Assembly (NCBI GenBank): GCA_026913215.1
Contig: JAPTYK010000001.1
Coordinates: forward strand, 186,001 to 250,000
Reading direction: 5' to 3'
Length of the DNA: 64,000 nt
From: Streptomyces diastatochromogenes
Lineage (GTDB): Bacteria; Actinomycetota; Actinomycetes; Streptomycetales; Streptomycetaceae
Of the stretch, positions 1 through 8,784 are shown piece after piece. The notes below the pieces were generated by a model that was given only the letters and a program-made list of their open reading frames with translations, made no database searches and had not been told where the DNA came from. Positions within the stretch are counted from its first letter, which is position 1. Each line of letters starts with the position of its first letter. The position numbers and the translations under genes are program-made.

Positions 1-309
1 GGGGCCGGGCGCGGGCTCCTCCTCGACGAGGTCCTCGCGCCGGCGCCGGGCGGTGTCGGAGCGGGTCGCGTCCAGGAACTTGCGCCAGGCCACGGTGACC
101 AGCCAGCCCTTCGGGTCCCGGACGGGGTCTCCCCGCTCGAGCGCAGCCGAGAGCTCGGGGAGGGCGGCGGGCCAGACGCGGACCGCCTCCACCAGGGCGT
201 CCTGGACGGCGTCCTCGGCCGCCGCGAAGTCGGCTCCGCGGCGGACGAGGACGGCGAGGACTCCCGGTATGAGGCTGCGGAGCAGGGCCTCGTCCATGGG
301 GGCGGTCAC
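1..309 (-). CDS. ECF-family RNA polymerase sigma factor, N-terminal part only
   Basis: This is the start of an ECF sigma factor that runs off the left edge. The translation begins at a GTG (309-307) overlapping the TGA of the upstream YciI gene as GTGA, and contains a sigma-70 region 2 segment: an N-terminal helix rich in Leu/Val, the motif AEDAVQDAL and, further on, KGWLVTVAWRKFLD followed by an Arg-rich stretch (TARRRR). An internal ATG lies four codons downstream at 297. The pairing of a YciI (DGPF) protein with an ECF sigma factor is a widespread actinobacterial arrangement (ECF42-like groups), and the 1-bp-out-of-phase overlap indicates translational coupling. The C-terminal region 4 and any extra domain lie outside the window, so the exact ECF group cannot be fixed. 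Confidence 0.85.
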   Translation of the reverse strand, partial: MTAPMDEALLRSLIPGVLAVLVRRGADFAAAEDAVQDALVEAVRVWPAALPELSAALERGDPVRDPKGWLVTVAWRKFLDATRSDTARRRREDLVEEEPAPGP

Positions 310-713
310 TCCGTGATGGTGGGCGCCGTGCCGTAGAACGGGCGCAGCTCCAGCCACTCGTGGATGGGCTTCCCGCCGGCCCCGGGGGCGGCCGAGAGTT
401 CCCCGGCGAGCTCGACGGCGCGCTCGTAGCTGTCGACGTCGATCACCATCCAGCCGGCGATGAGGTCCTTGGTCTCGGCGAAGGGGCCGTCGGTGACGGG
501 CGGGCGGCCCTCGCCGTCGTAGCGGACGAAGGTGCCCTCGGGGGCGAGCGCCTGGCCGTCGACGAACTCGCCCGTGGCTTCGAGGCGGGTCGCGAAGTCC
601 CTCATGTACTGCATGTGGGCCGAGACCTCCTCCGGCGTCCACCGGTCCATGGGCACGTTGTTGACCGGGTCCGGAGCACCGCGGTAGTGCTTCAGCAGCA
701 GGTACTTGGCCAT
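306..713 (-). CDS. YciI-family (DGPF domain) protein
   Basis: A 135-residue protein beginning MAKYLLLKHYRG with the family signature TDGPFAETKD near residue 75-85 and a C-terminal segment ending RPFYG. These are hallmarks of YCII-related dimeric alpha/beta-barrel proteins, which are small cytoplasmic proteins of mostly unknown chemistry, commonly encoded beside ECF sigma factors. The ATG at 713-711 gives the length usual for the family. Its stop overlaps the start of the downstream sigma gene, so the two are likely made together. The frame stays open well upstream of this ATG, but the upstream part overlaps the end of the neighbouring regulator gene and looks non-coding. Confidence 0.85.
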   Translation of the reverse strand: MAKYLLLKHYRGAPDPVNNVPMDRWTPEEVSAHMQYMRDFATRLEATGEFVDGQALAPEGTFVRYDGEGRPPVTDGPFAETKDLIAGWMVIDVDSYERAVELAGELSAAPGAGGKPIHEWLELRPFYGTAPTITE

Positions 714-754
714 GGTGTTCTCCTCGGTGCGGGTGCGGCCCATTCTGGCCGCTC

Positions 755-2803
755 TCACACCGGGGACGGAGCCGGACACGGCTTCTCGACATCGCCGCCC
801 GGATTTCTTTCGGCTGTTTTTCGGCGCGCGGTCAGCACGGGGCCAGGCCGGCCGTCGTCGGCGGGGTCCGCGCTCCGTCGCGGGGCACGGGGACGTGCGG
901 ACGGTGGTGGGGCACGGGGCGCGGCCGTCGTCGCGGCGAGGTCCAGGGCCGCGAGGAGGAGGCGCAGGGCCCGGCGGGCCTGGGGTGCGTCGAGCCGGGC
1001 GTCGAGGTCGGCCAGGGCGCGGTGGGCGCGGTGCCGGGCGCGGCCGGTGCGTCCGGTGCGGTGGTCGGCGAAGGCGCGGGCGTAGTGGGCCAGCGCCGCG
1101 CCCAGGCGTCGTTCGCGCAGTCCGCCTGCGCGAGGGCCCGGCGGGCGGTGCGGGCCGCCGCGGCGGGGTGTGGTGGGCCTGGACCACGGCCAGGGCGGCG
1201 AGGCTGACGGCGGGTGACGGGCCTCCGGGGGCGCCGCCGGGGTGGTGTCAGCCGCCTGGCGGTAGTAGGCGGCGGCCGCTCCGGGGTCCTGCCGCTGCCA
1301 CGCGAGGGTGCCGTGGACATGGGCGATGCGGCCGAGGAGGGCGTCGTCGCCCGGCGAGTACGGCCGCCGGCCAGGCGAGGGACAGCAGGTGGTGTGCCGT
1401 GCCGGGGTCCCGGGCCGCGCAGAGCCAGGCCGCGAGCCATCGGCCGTGTGCCACGAGCGGGCTGTCGGCGGGCAGCCGGGGCAGCAGGGCGCGGAGGTGG
1501 TCGCCGCCTTCCCGGGCGTGGTCGTGCACCGCCCACCAGAACCAGAGGTGCAGCACGGTCTCCAGGGCCGTCTCGGCGTGACCGGCCCCGTCCCCGGCGC
1601 GGTGCACGAGCGCCATCAGGTCGTCGTGCTCGTCCTGGACGGTCTGGAGCGCCTGGCGCTGGAGGCCGGTGCTCCACAGGGTCTCGGCGACGGCCGCCGC
1701 GCCGCGAAGTGGGCGGCGTGCCGGTCCCGCGTCACCGGGAGTTCGCCCGCCGCCGCGAGCCGTTCCGTACCGAAGTCGCGGGCGGCCCTGGCCATGCGGT
1801 AGCGCGGCGGGCGCACCGCGCCCGCGTCCCCGGAGACGTGGAGCACGCCCGTGGCGCTCAGCGCGGCCAGGGCGGGGGCACCTCGTGGGGCGCGAGGTCG
1901 GAGCCCGCGCACACGAACACCGCCGCCGCCTCGGTGAAGGGCCCGGCGAAGACGCTGAGCCGGCGCCAGACCCGGCGCTGCTCCGGTTCGCACAGGGCGT
2001 GCACGGCCCCGAGGGAGGTGCGCAGCGTGCGGTGCCGCAGCAGGAGCGGGGCCGGGTCGGCCAGCCGGCACCGGCCGGATTCGAGGTGGGCGGCCAGCTC
2101 CGTCATCGTCCACTCCCCCAGGCGGCCCGCGGCCAGTTCGAGGGCCAGGGGTACGCCCTCCAGGAGCCGGCACACCCGGGCCACGGCCGCCGGGTCGGCC
2201 TCCTCGGTCCATCCGCGCTCCCGTGCGCGGGAGACCAGGAGCTCCGCCGCGGGGGACGGGCCGGTCCGGCCCGGTGGCGCCTCCACCGGCAGGGGCCCGA
2301 GTCTGATCGCCTTCTCGTCGCCGAGGCCGAGCGGCCGCCGGGCGGTCACCAGGACCCTTACCGTCGGCCGGGCGATCAGGAGGCTCTGGACCAGGCCGAT
2401 GCATTCCGTGTGCACGGGGTCGACGTCGTCGAGGAAGAGGAGCACCTCGCCGGCGGGGAGGGCGGCGGCGGGGTCCGTGCGGGCCGGGTCCCCGGGCGGG
2501 CCGGCGCCGTCGAGTGCCCGGACTACCCGTGCCGTCAGTGCCCGGCGGTCCACGGGGACCGCGTCGTGCCACCGCACCCGGACCACCGTGCGCGAGGGGC
2601 CGTCGGCGGGGCCGTGACGGCGGCCAGGGCCAGGCGGCTCTTGCCCGTCCCGGCCGCCCCGGTCACGGTGACGAGCCGGTGCCCGGCGACGGCGTCCCGG
2701 AGCGCGGCGAGCTCCCGTCCCGTCCGACCAGGGCGTGGCCGTCCCGGAAGCGGTCCACGAACCGGGCGTCGTGTCCCTCGTCCCGATTCCACATCTCCGG
2801 CAC
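755..2803 (-). CDS. NB-ARC/STAND-type ATPase regulator, frame-shifted several times
   Basis: A large ATPase-type regulator is readable only by changing frame at least four times. From the N-terminus it shows VGRDGELAALRDAV, a Walker A motif GAAGTGKS, a Walker B-like LLFLDDVD, the segment GVPLALELAAGRLG typical of NB-ARC proteins, a winged-helix-like stretch around VWRRLSVFAGPF, and a helical, TPR-like C-terminal half (for example ALETVLHLWFWWAVHDHA). A GTG start at 2803 preceded by GGAGGA fits best; the last readable frame ends at the TGA at 757-755. No DNA-binding domain is visible at either end, unlike AfsR or LuxR-LAL proteins, so its mode of action is unclear. The frame breaks could be sequence errors or a decayed gene. 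It is divergent from the terpene synthase at 3212. Confidence 0.6.
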
Positions 2804-3211
2804 CGAGCTTCCTCCAGATCTTCGCTCTCGCCACCGACCCGCCACGATCGGGAGTCGGCACAGAACCCGCAGGTCCTGGGTGCAGAACCGTCACTGCACC
2901 GGGCGTCACGGCAACCCCAACGCGCTCCCCCGTCCACGGGTGGCGCGGACGGAGCCGAACCACCCGCCGCAACGAACGGGGGAACGCGTGACCGATACGA
3001 CGGAACCGCCGCGCCGACCCGGCCGCCGGATATCAGTCAGTCGCCCGCAAACCCTCCCGAAGTCTCTCCGGCATCGGCCGATCCGGATGCACTTGTTCCA
3101 TGGCTTGAAAGCAATCCCTTGACCTACCCGGCAGTTGATGATCAATTCGAGTCCTCTTCGATCGCGCCCGGGGTGTCACGGGATCACCCGGGCTCAGAAC
3201 CTGGGGGACCA
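2804..3211. other. intergenic region between divergent regulator and terpene synthase
   Basis: About 400 bases with no convincing gene. The base composition falls between roughly 3040 and 3180, where short A/T-rich stretches occur and a TTGACC hexamer lies at about 3119-3124. This is the probable promoter zone of the terpene synthase and, on the other strand, of the ATPase regulator. I see no clear -10 element at ideal spacing and no palindromic operator. A GGGGGA ribosome-binding site at 3203-3208 serves the terpene synthase ATG. Confidence 0.5.
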
Positions 3212-4165
3212 ATGGCCAACGCGATCATGCTCGACCTGCCGTTTCCACCTCGCAGCAATCCGAACCAGGCATCCGTCGCGCAGCTCCACCGGCACTGGCT
3301 CCTCCGCAACGAGGGACTCACCGGAGCCATCCCCCTGACCGCGTACGACAAGTGGGACGTGCCCCGGCTCGCGGCGTTCACGAGCCCGGATTCCGCCGCC
3401 GAGGAGCTCGCCCTCGCCGCGGATCTGCTCAGCTTCTACTTCCTCTTCGACGACGGTTTCGACTCGGAGCTCGGCCGGTCGCCCGCGCGAGTGGCGGAGG
3501 TGTGCCGCCGCCTGACGGCCCTTCTGTACGGGGACGGGCCCGCGCCCGGCGCCCGTACGCCCGTCGAGCAGGCCTTCGTCGACCTCTGGGAACGCAGCGC
3601 GCGCGGCATGTCGGCCCGCTGGCGGGCCCGGTCCGCCTACAACTGGGAGTGGTACTTCGCCTGCCACCCGGCCGAGGCCGCCGGCCGGCTCTCCGGGCGG
3701 CTCCCGGACCGGGAGGGCTATCTGGCGCTCCGCCGGGGCACGGCCGCCATGGAGACCCTCTTCGACATGGTCGAGCGGCTCAACCGGTTCGAGCTGCCGC
3801 AGGAGGTCCTGCACCACCCGTCCTTCCGGCGGATGCGCCAACTGGCCGCCGACATACCGTCGTTCACCAACGACGTGCACTCGTACGCCCAGGAGCTCGC
3901 CCGTGGCGACGTCGCCAACCTGGTGATGATCGTCCGCGAGGAGCTCGGCGGCACCCCCGAGGAGGCGGCGGCCCAGGTGATGCGCGAGGCCCAGGCGATG
4001 GTCGACCGCTTCGTGGAACTGTCGTCCGAGGTGCCCGGGATCTGCGAGCTCCTCGGCCTCGCCCCGGCCGCCCGCGAGGCCGCCCGCCGGTACGTCGACG
4101 GCCTCGCCTCCTGGATCGCCGGCTACCACCGCTGGGAGATCGACACCGGCCGCTACGACCGCTGA
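3212..4165 (+). CDS. class I terpene synthase (sesquiterpene cyclase type)
   Basis: A 317-residue bacterial class I terpene cyclase of ordinary length for the family. The Asp-rich metal motif is DDGFD at residues 80-84, preceded by SFYFLF. The second metal motif (NSE triad) is NDVHSYAQE with N220, S224 and E228. The C-terminal RY pair is R314-Y315, following WEIDTG. An effector-type Arg occurs in the RRGTAAME segment near 174-175. These motifs bind three Mg ions and the diphosphate of farnesyl (or geranyl) diphosphate. The ATG at 3212 has a GGGGGA site in front. The frame is open further upstream, but that part lacks coding character. No prenyl diphosphate synthase or P450 adjoins it, so it is an orphan synthase drawing on central isoprenoid supply. 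The product cannot be predicted from sequence alone. Confidence 0.93.
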   Translation: MANAIMLDLPFPPRSNPNQASVAQLHRHWLLRNEGLTGAIPLTAYDKWDVPRLAAFTSPDSAAEELALAADLLSFYFLFDDGFDSELGRSPARVAEVCRRLTALLYGDGPAPGARTPVEQAFVDLWERSARGMSARWRARSAYNWEWYFACHPAEAAGRLSGRLPDREGYLALRRGTAAMETLFDMVERLNRFELPQEVLHHPSFRRMRQLAADIPSFTNDVHSYAQELARGDVANLVMIVREELGGTPEEAAAQVMREAQAMVDRFVELSSEVPGICELLGLAPAAREAARRYVDGLASWIAGYHRWEIDTGRYDR

Positions 4166-4200
4166 GCGGCGGCGCCCGGCGAGCTCGTGGGCGCGCGCCG

Positions 4201-4241
4201 CCCGGCCCGGGGCGTCCTCGGCGAAGGGGCCCCGGGCCGGG
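4201..4241. terminator. bidirectional hairpin terminator
   Basis: A perfect 13-base inverted repeat, with arms 4201-4213 and 4229-4241 separated by a 15-base loop. It sits between the convergent ends of the terpene synthase (4165) and the LysE transporter (4243). There is no T-tract, as is usual in this GC-rich group. Confidence 0.7.
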
Positions 4242-4242
4242 C

Positions 4243-4894
4243 TCAGGTGTCCCCGAGCGCCAGCTTGACGCCGAAGCCGACGAGCACCGTGCCGGTGACC
4301 GCGTCGATGCCGCGCCGCACCGAGGCGCGGTTCAGCCAGCGGCGGACGAGCCGGGTGCCGAAGATCAGGGCGCTGAACCAGACCAGCCCCTCCAGGTCGT
4401 GCACGGTCGCGAGGACGACGCCCATCAGCAGGTGCGGGGCGTCGGCGGGGATGAACTGCGGCAGCATCGCCATGTAGAAGACGCCGTTCTTCGGGTTCAG
4501 CAGGCTGGTGCCCACCCGCGCGCCCAGCACCGCGCCCAGGTCGCCTCCGCGGCCGTGGCCTCCGTCCCGTCCGCGGTGTCCCCGGGCCGGACCGGCCGCG
4601 CTCCTTGAGCGTCCGGCGGATCATCCCGATCCCGAGCCACGCCAGGTACGCGGCACCGGCCAGGCGCAGCGCGTCGTACAGCAGCCGGGAGGCGGTGAGC
4701 ACCGCCGAGGCGCCGAGCGCGGCGGCCACGCCCCACACGAGCACGCCGGAGAGGATGCCCAGCGCCGTCGCGAAGGCCCGGCTCCGGCCGAGGGTGATCG
4801 CGGAGCGCAGCACCAGAGCGGTGTCGAGGCCCGGCATGACGGTCAGCATCCCCGCCACGACGGCGAAGGAGGCGATGGCAGAGGCAACGGTCAT
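4243..4894 (-). CDS. LysE/RhtB-family amino acid exporter, one frame break
   Basis: A membrane exporter of the LysE/RhtB family. It begins MTVASAIASFAVVAGMLTVMPGLDTALVL, where the MPGLD segment is the family signature near the first membrane helix, and continues through hydrophobic helices to YLAWLGIGMIRRTL. After a frame change near 4560-4600 it resumes with LLNPKNGVFYMAMLPQFIP, the characteristic second motif, and ends with FGVKLALGDT. Expected length is about 210 residues with six membrane spans. It stands next to, and in the same direction as, a TetR gene at 4976-5542. The substrate is unknown; family members export amino acids or homoserine-lactone-like compounds. Confidence 0.8.
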
Positions 4895-4975
4895 GCGGTC
4901 ATCCTGGGGCCGGGGCCGCGATCACGTCCAATGCGGTTCGCTGCACCGCGCATCAGCGGAACTGATGCCGCCGCG

Positions 4976-5542
4976 TCACGCGCGGCCGGTGCCGACGAGG
5001 TGCTCGGCGAGGTCGCGGGCGCGGCGCCGGGTCCGCCGCCGGGGCGGGTCGCGCCGGCGGCGAGGAGGCCGTCGACGAGGAGGAGCAGCTGGTCGGCGGC
5101 GAAGCCGGCCGCGCGTGCCCGAGGGCGGTGAACTCGTCGGCGAACAGGCCGTGGAGGGTGCGCCGGTACTCCCTGGTGACCTCGTGTCCGGGGTGGTCCG
5201 GGTCCGTGAGCGCGAGGTCGGCGGCGAGGTACCGGCAGCCGTGGAAGTCGGGGCGGCGGCGATGGCGGCGAGCCGGTCGACGACGGCGAGGAGCCGGTCG
5301 CGGGGTCGTCCCCGCCGCGGCCATGGTGGAGCGGTACCGCTCCAGGTCCTCGGCGGTGCTGCGGCGCAGCACTTCGGCGACGAGGCCGTCCTTGCCGCCG
5401 AAGTGCTCGTACAGCGAGCGGCGGGCGACTCCGCTCCCTTCAGCAGGGCGTCCACGCCGACGCCGACGCCCTGACGGTAGGTCAACTCCTGCGCGGCGAG
5501 CAGGAGTCGCTCGCGGGGTCCCGGCTTGGCGGAAGTGGTCAT
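4976..5542 (-). CDS. TetR-family transcriptional repressor, multiply frame-shifted
   Basis: The N-terminal half is a TetR helix-turn-helix: MTTSAKPGPRERLLLAAQEL, then after a frame change VARRSLYEHFGGKDGLVAEVLRR, which is the classic recognition-helix signature. Further frame changes are needed to follow the ligand-binding part (DRLLAVVDRLAAIA, then CRYLAADLALTDPDHPGHEVTREY, ending RDLAEHLVGTGRA). Summed length is about 190 residues, normal for the family. It is divergent from a SnoaL-like protein and an oxidoreductase, with two palindromes in the shared 92-base promoter region that are probably its operators. The most likely role is repression of those genes and itself. The repeated frame breaks look like sequence errors because each piece is well conserved in type. 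Confidence 0.75.
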   Translation of the reverse strand: MTTSAKPGPRERLLLAAQELTYRQGVGVGVDALLKGAESPAARCTSTSAARTASSPKCCAAAPPRTWSGTAPPWPRRGRPRDRLLAVVDRLAAIAAAPTSTAAGTSPPTSRSRTRTTPDTRSPGSTGAPSTACSPTSSPPSGTRGRLRRRPAAPPRRRPPRRRRDPPRRRTRRRARDLAEHLVGTGRA

Positions 5543-5560
5543 GCCGCGATTCTGCCGCAC

Positions 5561-5614
5561 TTGACACGGTAGATCAACCGGTCTATCTATAACCCTCGTA
5601 GACCGACTGGTCTA
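5561..5614. promoter_or_regulatory. divergent promoter with two TetR-type operator palindromes
   Basis: Two 16-base operators lie in the tetR/SnoaL intergenic region. The right one (5599-5614) is a perfect palindrome with arms TAGACC and GGTCTA around a 4-base centre. The left one (5570-5585) has the same right arm and a one-mismatch left arm (TAGATC). Their starts are 29 bases apart. A TTGACA hexamer at 5561-5566 and TATAAC at 5588-5593 could form the forward promoter (spacing 21, longer than ideal). The operators overlap and follow this promoter, consistent with repression by the adjacent TetR protein. Confidence 0.7.
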
Positions 5615-5634
5615 TCTCTTCCGAGGAGGCGTCC

Positions 5635-6029
5635 ATGCCCGTACGCACCACCGCCGAAGTCATCGACCGTTTCAACCGCGCGTTCACCGACCGCGAGGCC
5701 GGCCTCCTCGACGGCCTGATCGCCGAGGACTGCGTCATGGAGAGCGTCCAGCCCGCGCCGCGCGGGGAGCGGGTCTCGGGGCGCGAGGCGTGCACGCGGT
5801 GGTGGACGGCTCTCGTCGACGACCGCACCTCGCGGTTCACCCCGCAGGAGGTCATCGTGGCGGGCGACCGCGCGACGATCGTGTGGACCTACCACTTCGG
5901 GGACGGCCCCGACCAGTGGACGCAGGGCGTCAACGTCATGCGGGTGACGGACGGCCGGATCGTCGAGGCGCTCGGCTTCGGCAAGACCGCGGAGAGGTCC
6001 CGCTCGCCGCCGGGACCGACGGGGCGTGA
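5635..6029 (+). CDS. SnoaL-like / NTF2-fold protein
   Basis: A protein of about 130 residues with the NTF2-like fold signature. It opens with VIDRFNRAFTDREAGLLDGLIAEDCVME, then has a VSGREACTRWW segment, VIVAGDRATIVWTYHFGDG and a C-terminal VNVMRVTDGRIVEALGFGKT. This pattern is typical of SnoaL-like/ketosteroid-isomerase-related proteins, which bind small hydrophobic ligands or act as cyclases or isomerases. A GAGGAGG ribosome-binding site at 5623-5629 precedes the ATG. A one-base frame change near 5993 is needed to reach the natural end (TGA 6027-6029); otherwise the frame runs into the next gene. It is first in a probable operon with the oxidoreductase at 6079 and under the TetR operators. 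No substrate can be assigned. Confidence 0.75.
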
Positions 6030-6078
6030 CCCCGGCGGAGCGGCCCACCCCACCCACCTCTCACGAAGGGCACGACCG

Positions 6079-7084
6079 ATGCGGAGCTACCACCTGTCCC
6101 ACAGCGGGGCCGGGCTGTCCGGCCTCACCGTCCGCGAGCACGACGTCCCCGCGCCCGGCCCCGGCCAGGCCCTGGTGGCCGTGCGCGCGACGTCCCTGAG
6201 CTTCCGCGAGCTCATGGTGCTCGACGGGACCTACGTCCTGCCGGTGAAGCCGGACGTCGTCCCGGTCTCGGACGGGGCGGCGAGGTGGTCGGGGTCGGAC
6301 CGGGCGTCGACGCGGTACGGGTCGGGGACCGCGTCGCCGCCACGCTCTTCCCGTCCTGGCAGGACGGCCCCTTCGCCGTCGAGCACCTCGCGCAGCGCGG
6401 CGGCTCGCTGGACGGCATGCTCACCGAGTTCGCCCTCGTCGAGGCGGACTCGCTCGTGACCGTTCCCGCGCACCTGACGTACGCGGAGGCCGCCACCCTC
6501 CCTGCGTGGCCGTCACCGCGTGGAACGCGCTGACCGGCGACGGAACCGGGGTCCGCCCCGGCGACACCGTCGTCGTGCAGGGCTCCGGCGGCGTCTCCCT
6601 CTTCGCCCTCCAGTTCGCGAAGGCGCTCGGCGCCCGGGTGATCGCCACGACCGGCGACCCCGCCAGGACCGCGCGCCTGCGCGAGCTCGGCGCCGACGCC
6701 GTCGTCGACTACACGGCCGCCCCGACTGGGCGGCGAGGTCCGCGCCCTCACCGGCGGCCGGGGCGCCGACCGCGTCGTCGACGTCGCCGGACTGCTCCAC
6801 GAGTCCGTCCGCGCCGTCGCCCTGGCGGCACCATCGCGTGCGTCGGCTTCACGGGCCGGACCGCCCCGCCGCTCGACCCCCAGGCCCTCTTCGCCTCCGG
6901 CGCCACCGTCCGCAGCGTGGCGGTCGGCAGCCGCGCCCAGTTCACCGCCATGAACGCCTTCGTCGAGAAGCACGGACTCCGGCCCGTCGTCGACCGCGTC
7001 TTCCCCTTCGACCGGGCCGTCGACGCCTACCGCCACCACGCCACCGGCCGCCCCTTCGGCAAAGTGGTCGTCAGCCACCCCTGA
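6079..7084 (+). CDS. zinc-independent MDR-family (quinone oxidoreductase-like) dehydrogenase
   Basis: A medium-chain dehydrogenase/reductase of about 335 residues. The N-terminal GroES-like part is visible (VREHDVPAPGPGQALVAVRATSLSFREL), followed in other frames by GVGPGVDAVRVGDRV. The Rossmann part has VRPGDTVVVQGSGGVSLFALQFAKALGARVIATTGD, a typical MDR nucleotide site with a Gly-rich motif, and the C-terminus is FDRAVDAYRHHATGRPFGKVVV. The catalytic Zn ligands of classical alcohol dehydrogenases are not evident, which suggests the quinone-oxidoreductase/enoyl-reductase side of the family. At least four frame changes are needed. It lies 49 bases after the SnoaL-like gene and is probably cotranscribed with it. 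Confidence 0.8.
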
Positions 7085-7103
7085 CGGCCGCCCCCGGCCC
7101 CGC

Positions 7104-7895
7104 TCACCGCTGCCAGTACTGGGCGAGCGCTCCCTCCTGGTACGGGGCCGGGCTCACACTGAGGTCGCCGGCGAAGGGGCGGTCGAGGACGAAGACCAGG
7201 AGCAGGCTGAAGCCGATGAGGCCGGCGACCGAGGCGACGAAGAGGAGCTGGATCCTGAGCTTGCGCATGCCGTAGAGGAAGGTGAGGGGCACGAGGACGA
7301 TCGCACCGCCGAACGCCAGGACCTGAAGCAGCGGCGGAAGTTCCTGCTGGGCCATGTTCAGACGGGCCCGGCGCTGGGCGGCGACGTCGTTGAGGTGGCC
7401 GACGGCCTGCTCGTAGAAGACCTCCTCCCGCGAGGACTTCGGGTCGTACGCCTGGAGGACGGCGAAGGCGGACCGGAGGTGCACCTCCGTGGCCCCGTAG
7501 CTCGGCTGCCCGGCGCGCATGCGGGGCCACTGGTCCTCGACGACCGCGTGGACGTAGCCGCTGAGCGCCGTGTCGAGGTCGGCGCGGACCGCGGGCGGGA
7601 AGGCGGCGGCGTCGCGGGCGATGAGCGCGGCGTCGGTGGCCTCGCTGGCGACGATCGTCTGCGTGCTGTCCAGCTGGGTCCAGAGGGTGACGATGACGAA
7701 GGCGAGGATGATCCCGTAGATCGCGCCGAACATCCCCAGCGTCACCCCGACCATGTCGTTGTGCTCCCCCCGGGCCAGTGAGGGGTACCTGCGGCGGAGC
7801 AGCACGCTGCCGGCCACCGCGAGGAGGACGGTCCCGCCGACCGTGACCACGGCCAGGGTGAAGGTGCTGAAGTGATTGAGGAGCCAGAGCGACAT
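7104..7895 (-). CDS. DUF4239 (bestrophin-like) membrane protein
   Basis: A 263-residue protein in a single intact frame. It has two N-terminal membrane helices (within residues 5-30 and 48-70, the latter with GVTLGMFGAIYGIILAFVIV), a soluble helical middle (AALIARDAAAFPPAVRADLDTALSGYV), then two more membrane helices near the C-terminus (PPLLQVLAFGGAIVLVPL and LLFVASVAGLIGFSLLLVFV). This order and the motif around FGAIYGIILAF match DUF4239 proteins, sometimes described as bestrophin-like and possibly channel-related. The function is not known. It is separated from the upstream PPTase gene by a hairpin, so it is probably not part of that operon. Confidence 0.85.
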   Translation of the reverse strand: MSLWLLNHFSTFTLAVVTVGGTVLLAVAGSVLLRRRYPSLARGEHNDMVGVTLGMFGAIYGIILAFVIVTLWTQLDSTQTIVASEATDAALIARDAAAFPPAVRADLDTALSGYVHAVVEDQWPRMRAGQPSYGATEVHLRSAFAVLQAYDPKSSREEVFYEQAVGHLNDVAAQRRARLNMAQQELPPLLQVLAFGGAIVLVPLTFLYGMRKLRIQLLFVASVAGLIGFSLLLVFVLDRPFAGDLSVSPAPYQEGALAQYWQR

Positions 7896-7987
7896 GTGCG
7901 GGGAGTCTAGGTGCGCCGCGCGGCCGTTCCCGCCCCTCGGCGGTGATCACGGCGAATGATCACTCGCGCGTGTCGGCGATGGAACAC

Positions 7988-8034
7988 ACGGCCGCCACGC
8001 GGTGCGGCCGTCGGCCCGGGGGTCCTCCCGGGGC
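7988..8034 (-). terminator. GC-rich hairpins after the PPTase gene
   Basis: A perfect 8-base inverted repeat (arms 7988-7995 and 8004-8011) is followed upstream by a second near-perfect hairpin at 8014-8034. Both lie just beyond the PPTase stop at 8042 and before the DUF4239 start at 7895, where a terminator of the long minus-strand operon would be expected. Confidence 0.5.
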
Positions 8035-8041
8035 GGCGTTC

Positions 8042-8784
8042 TCACCGGCGGAGCGCGACGGCGGCGTGGTGGCCGTCGGGGACGGTGACGTCGGCCAGGA
8101 ACCATCCGGACGGTGCGGAGGGCAGCGGTCCGGCGCCCACGTACTCGGCGGACGGGTCGGCGCCCAGGCCTATGCCGAGCCCCTTGAGGTAGGCCTCCTT
8201 CCTCGTCCACGCCCGGGCGAACGCGGCGGGGCGGAGGGCCGGGGCGAGGGCGGCGAGTTCCGCCGCCTCGGCCGGGTGGAGGACCTCCGAGGCCTCCGTG
8301 ACCGTGTGGGGCGCCGGCACCCGCTCGATGTCCACGCCGACGGGGGTCGACGCGACGGCGATGAGACTCAGCCCCTCGCAGTGCGAGAGCGAGAGTGCAG
8401 GCGCCCGTCGGGCAGGACGGGACGTCCGTGCGGCTCGCCGCAGCAGGGGCACAGGGCCCGCGCCACCGAGACCGCGCGGGGCGCGAGGTCCAGGTGGGCG
8501 CCGAGCAGACGGCGCAGCCCGACGTGCGCGCACAGGTAGGTGGCGCGGTCGCCCGAGCGGCGGAACTCCTCGGCACGGGCCAGTTCCTCGGCGGCCAGGA
8601 CGAGGGGCGCGTACCGGGTGACGGTGTCCTGGTGGGCCTCGGTGGCCACCAGCCACAACTGCGGCCGGACGGGACGCAGTCCGGGCAGCCAGGGCAGGGC
8701 CGTCGTCAGGGGCGGGAGCGTCGAAGGGATCAGGGGACCGGACGGAGGAGCCGCCTGCGGCGGCGGGGAAACCAGCGGAATCAT
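8042..8784 (-). CDS. Sfp-type 4'-phosphopantetheinyl transferase
   Basis: This enzyme transfers phosphopantetheine from CoA to carrier proteins and is needed to activate the T domains of the NRPS and the ACP in this window. The N-terminal half carries LARAEEFRRSGDRATYLCAHVGLRRLLGAHL and a CPCCGEPHGRP segment typical of Sfp-type enzymes. The C-terminal half carries the metal-binding GVDIERV and the WTRKEAYLKGLGIGL motif. One frame change near 8395 joins the halves, for about 247 residues in all. The start at 8784 overlaps the stop of the MFS gene as ATGA, so the enzyme is the last gene of the glutamate mutase operon. The location makes it the likely dedicated PPTase for the peptide pathway. 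Confidence 0.88.

Noticed and set aside
53..316. 87-residue plus-strand frame at the left edge
   Set aside because: It is opposite the ECF sigma factor gene and has no family features or ribosome-binding site.
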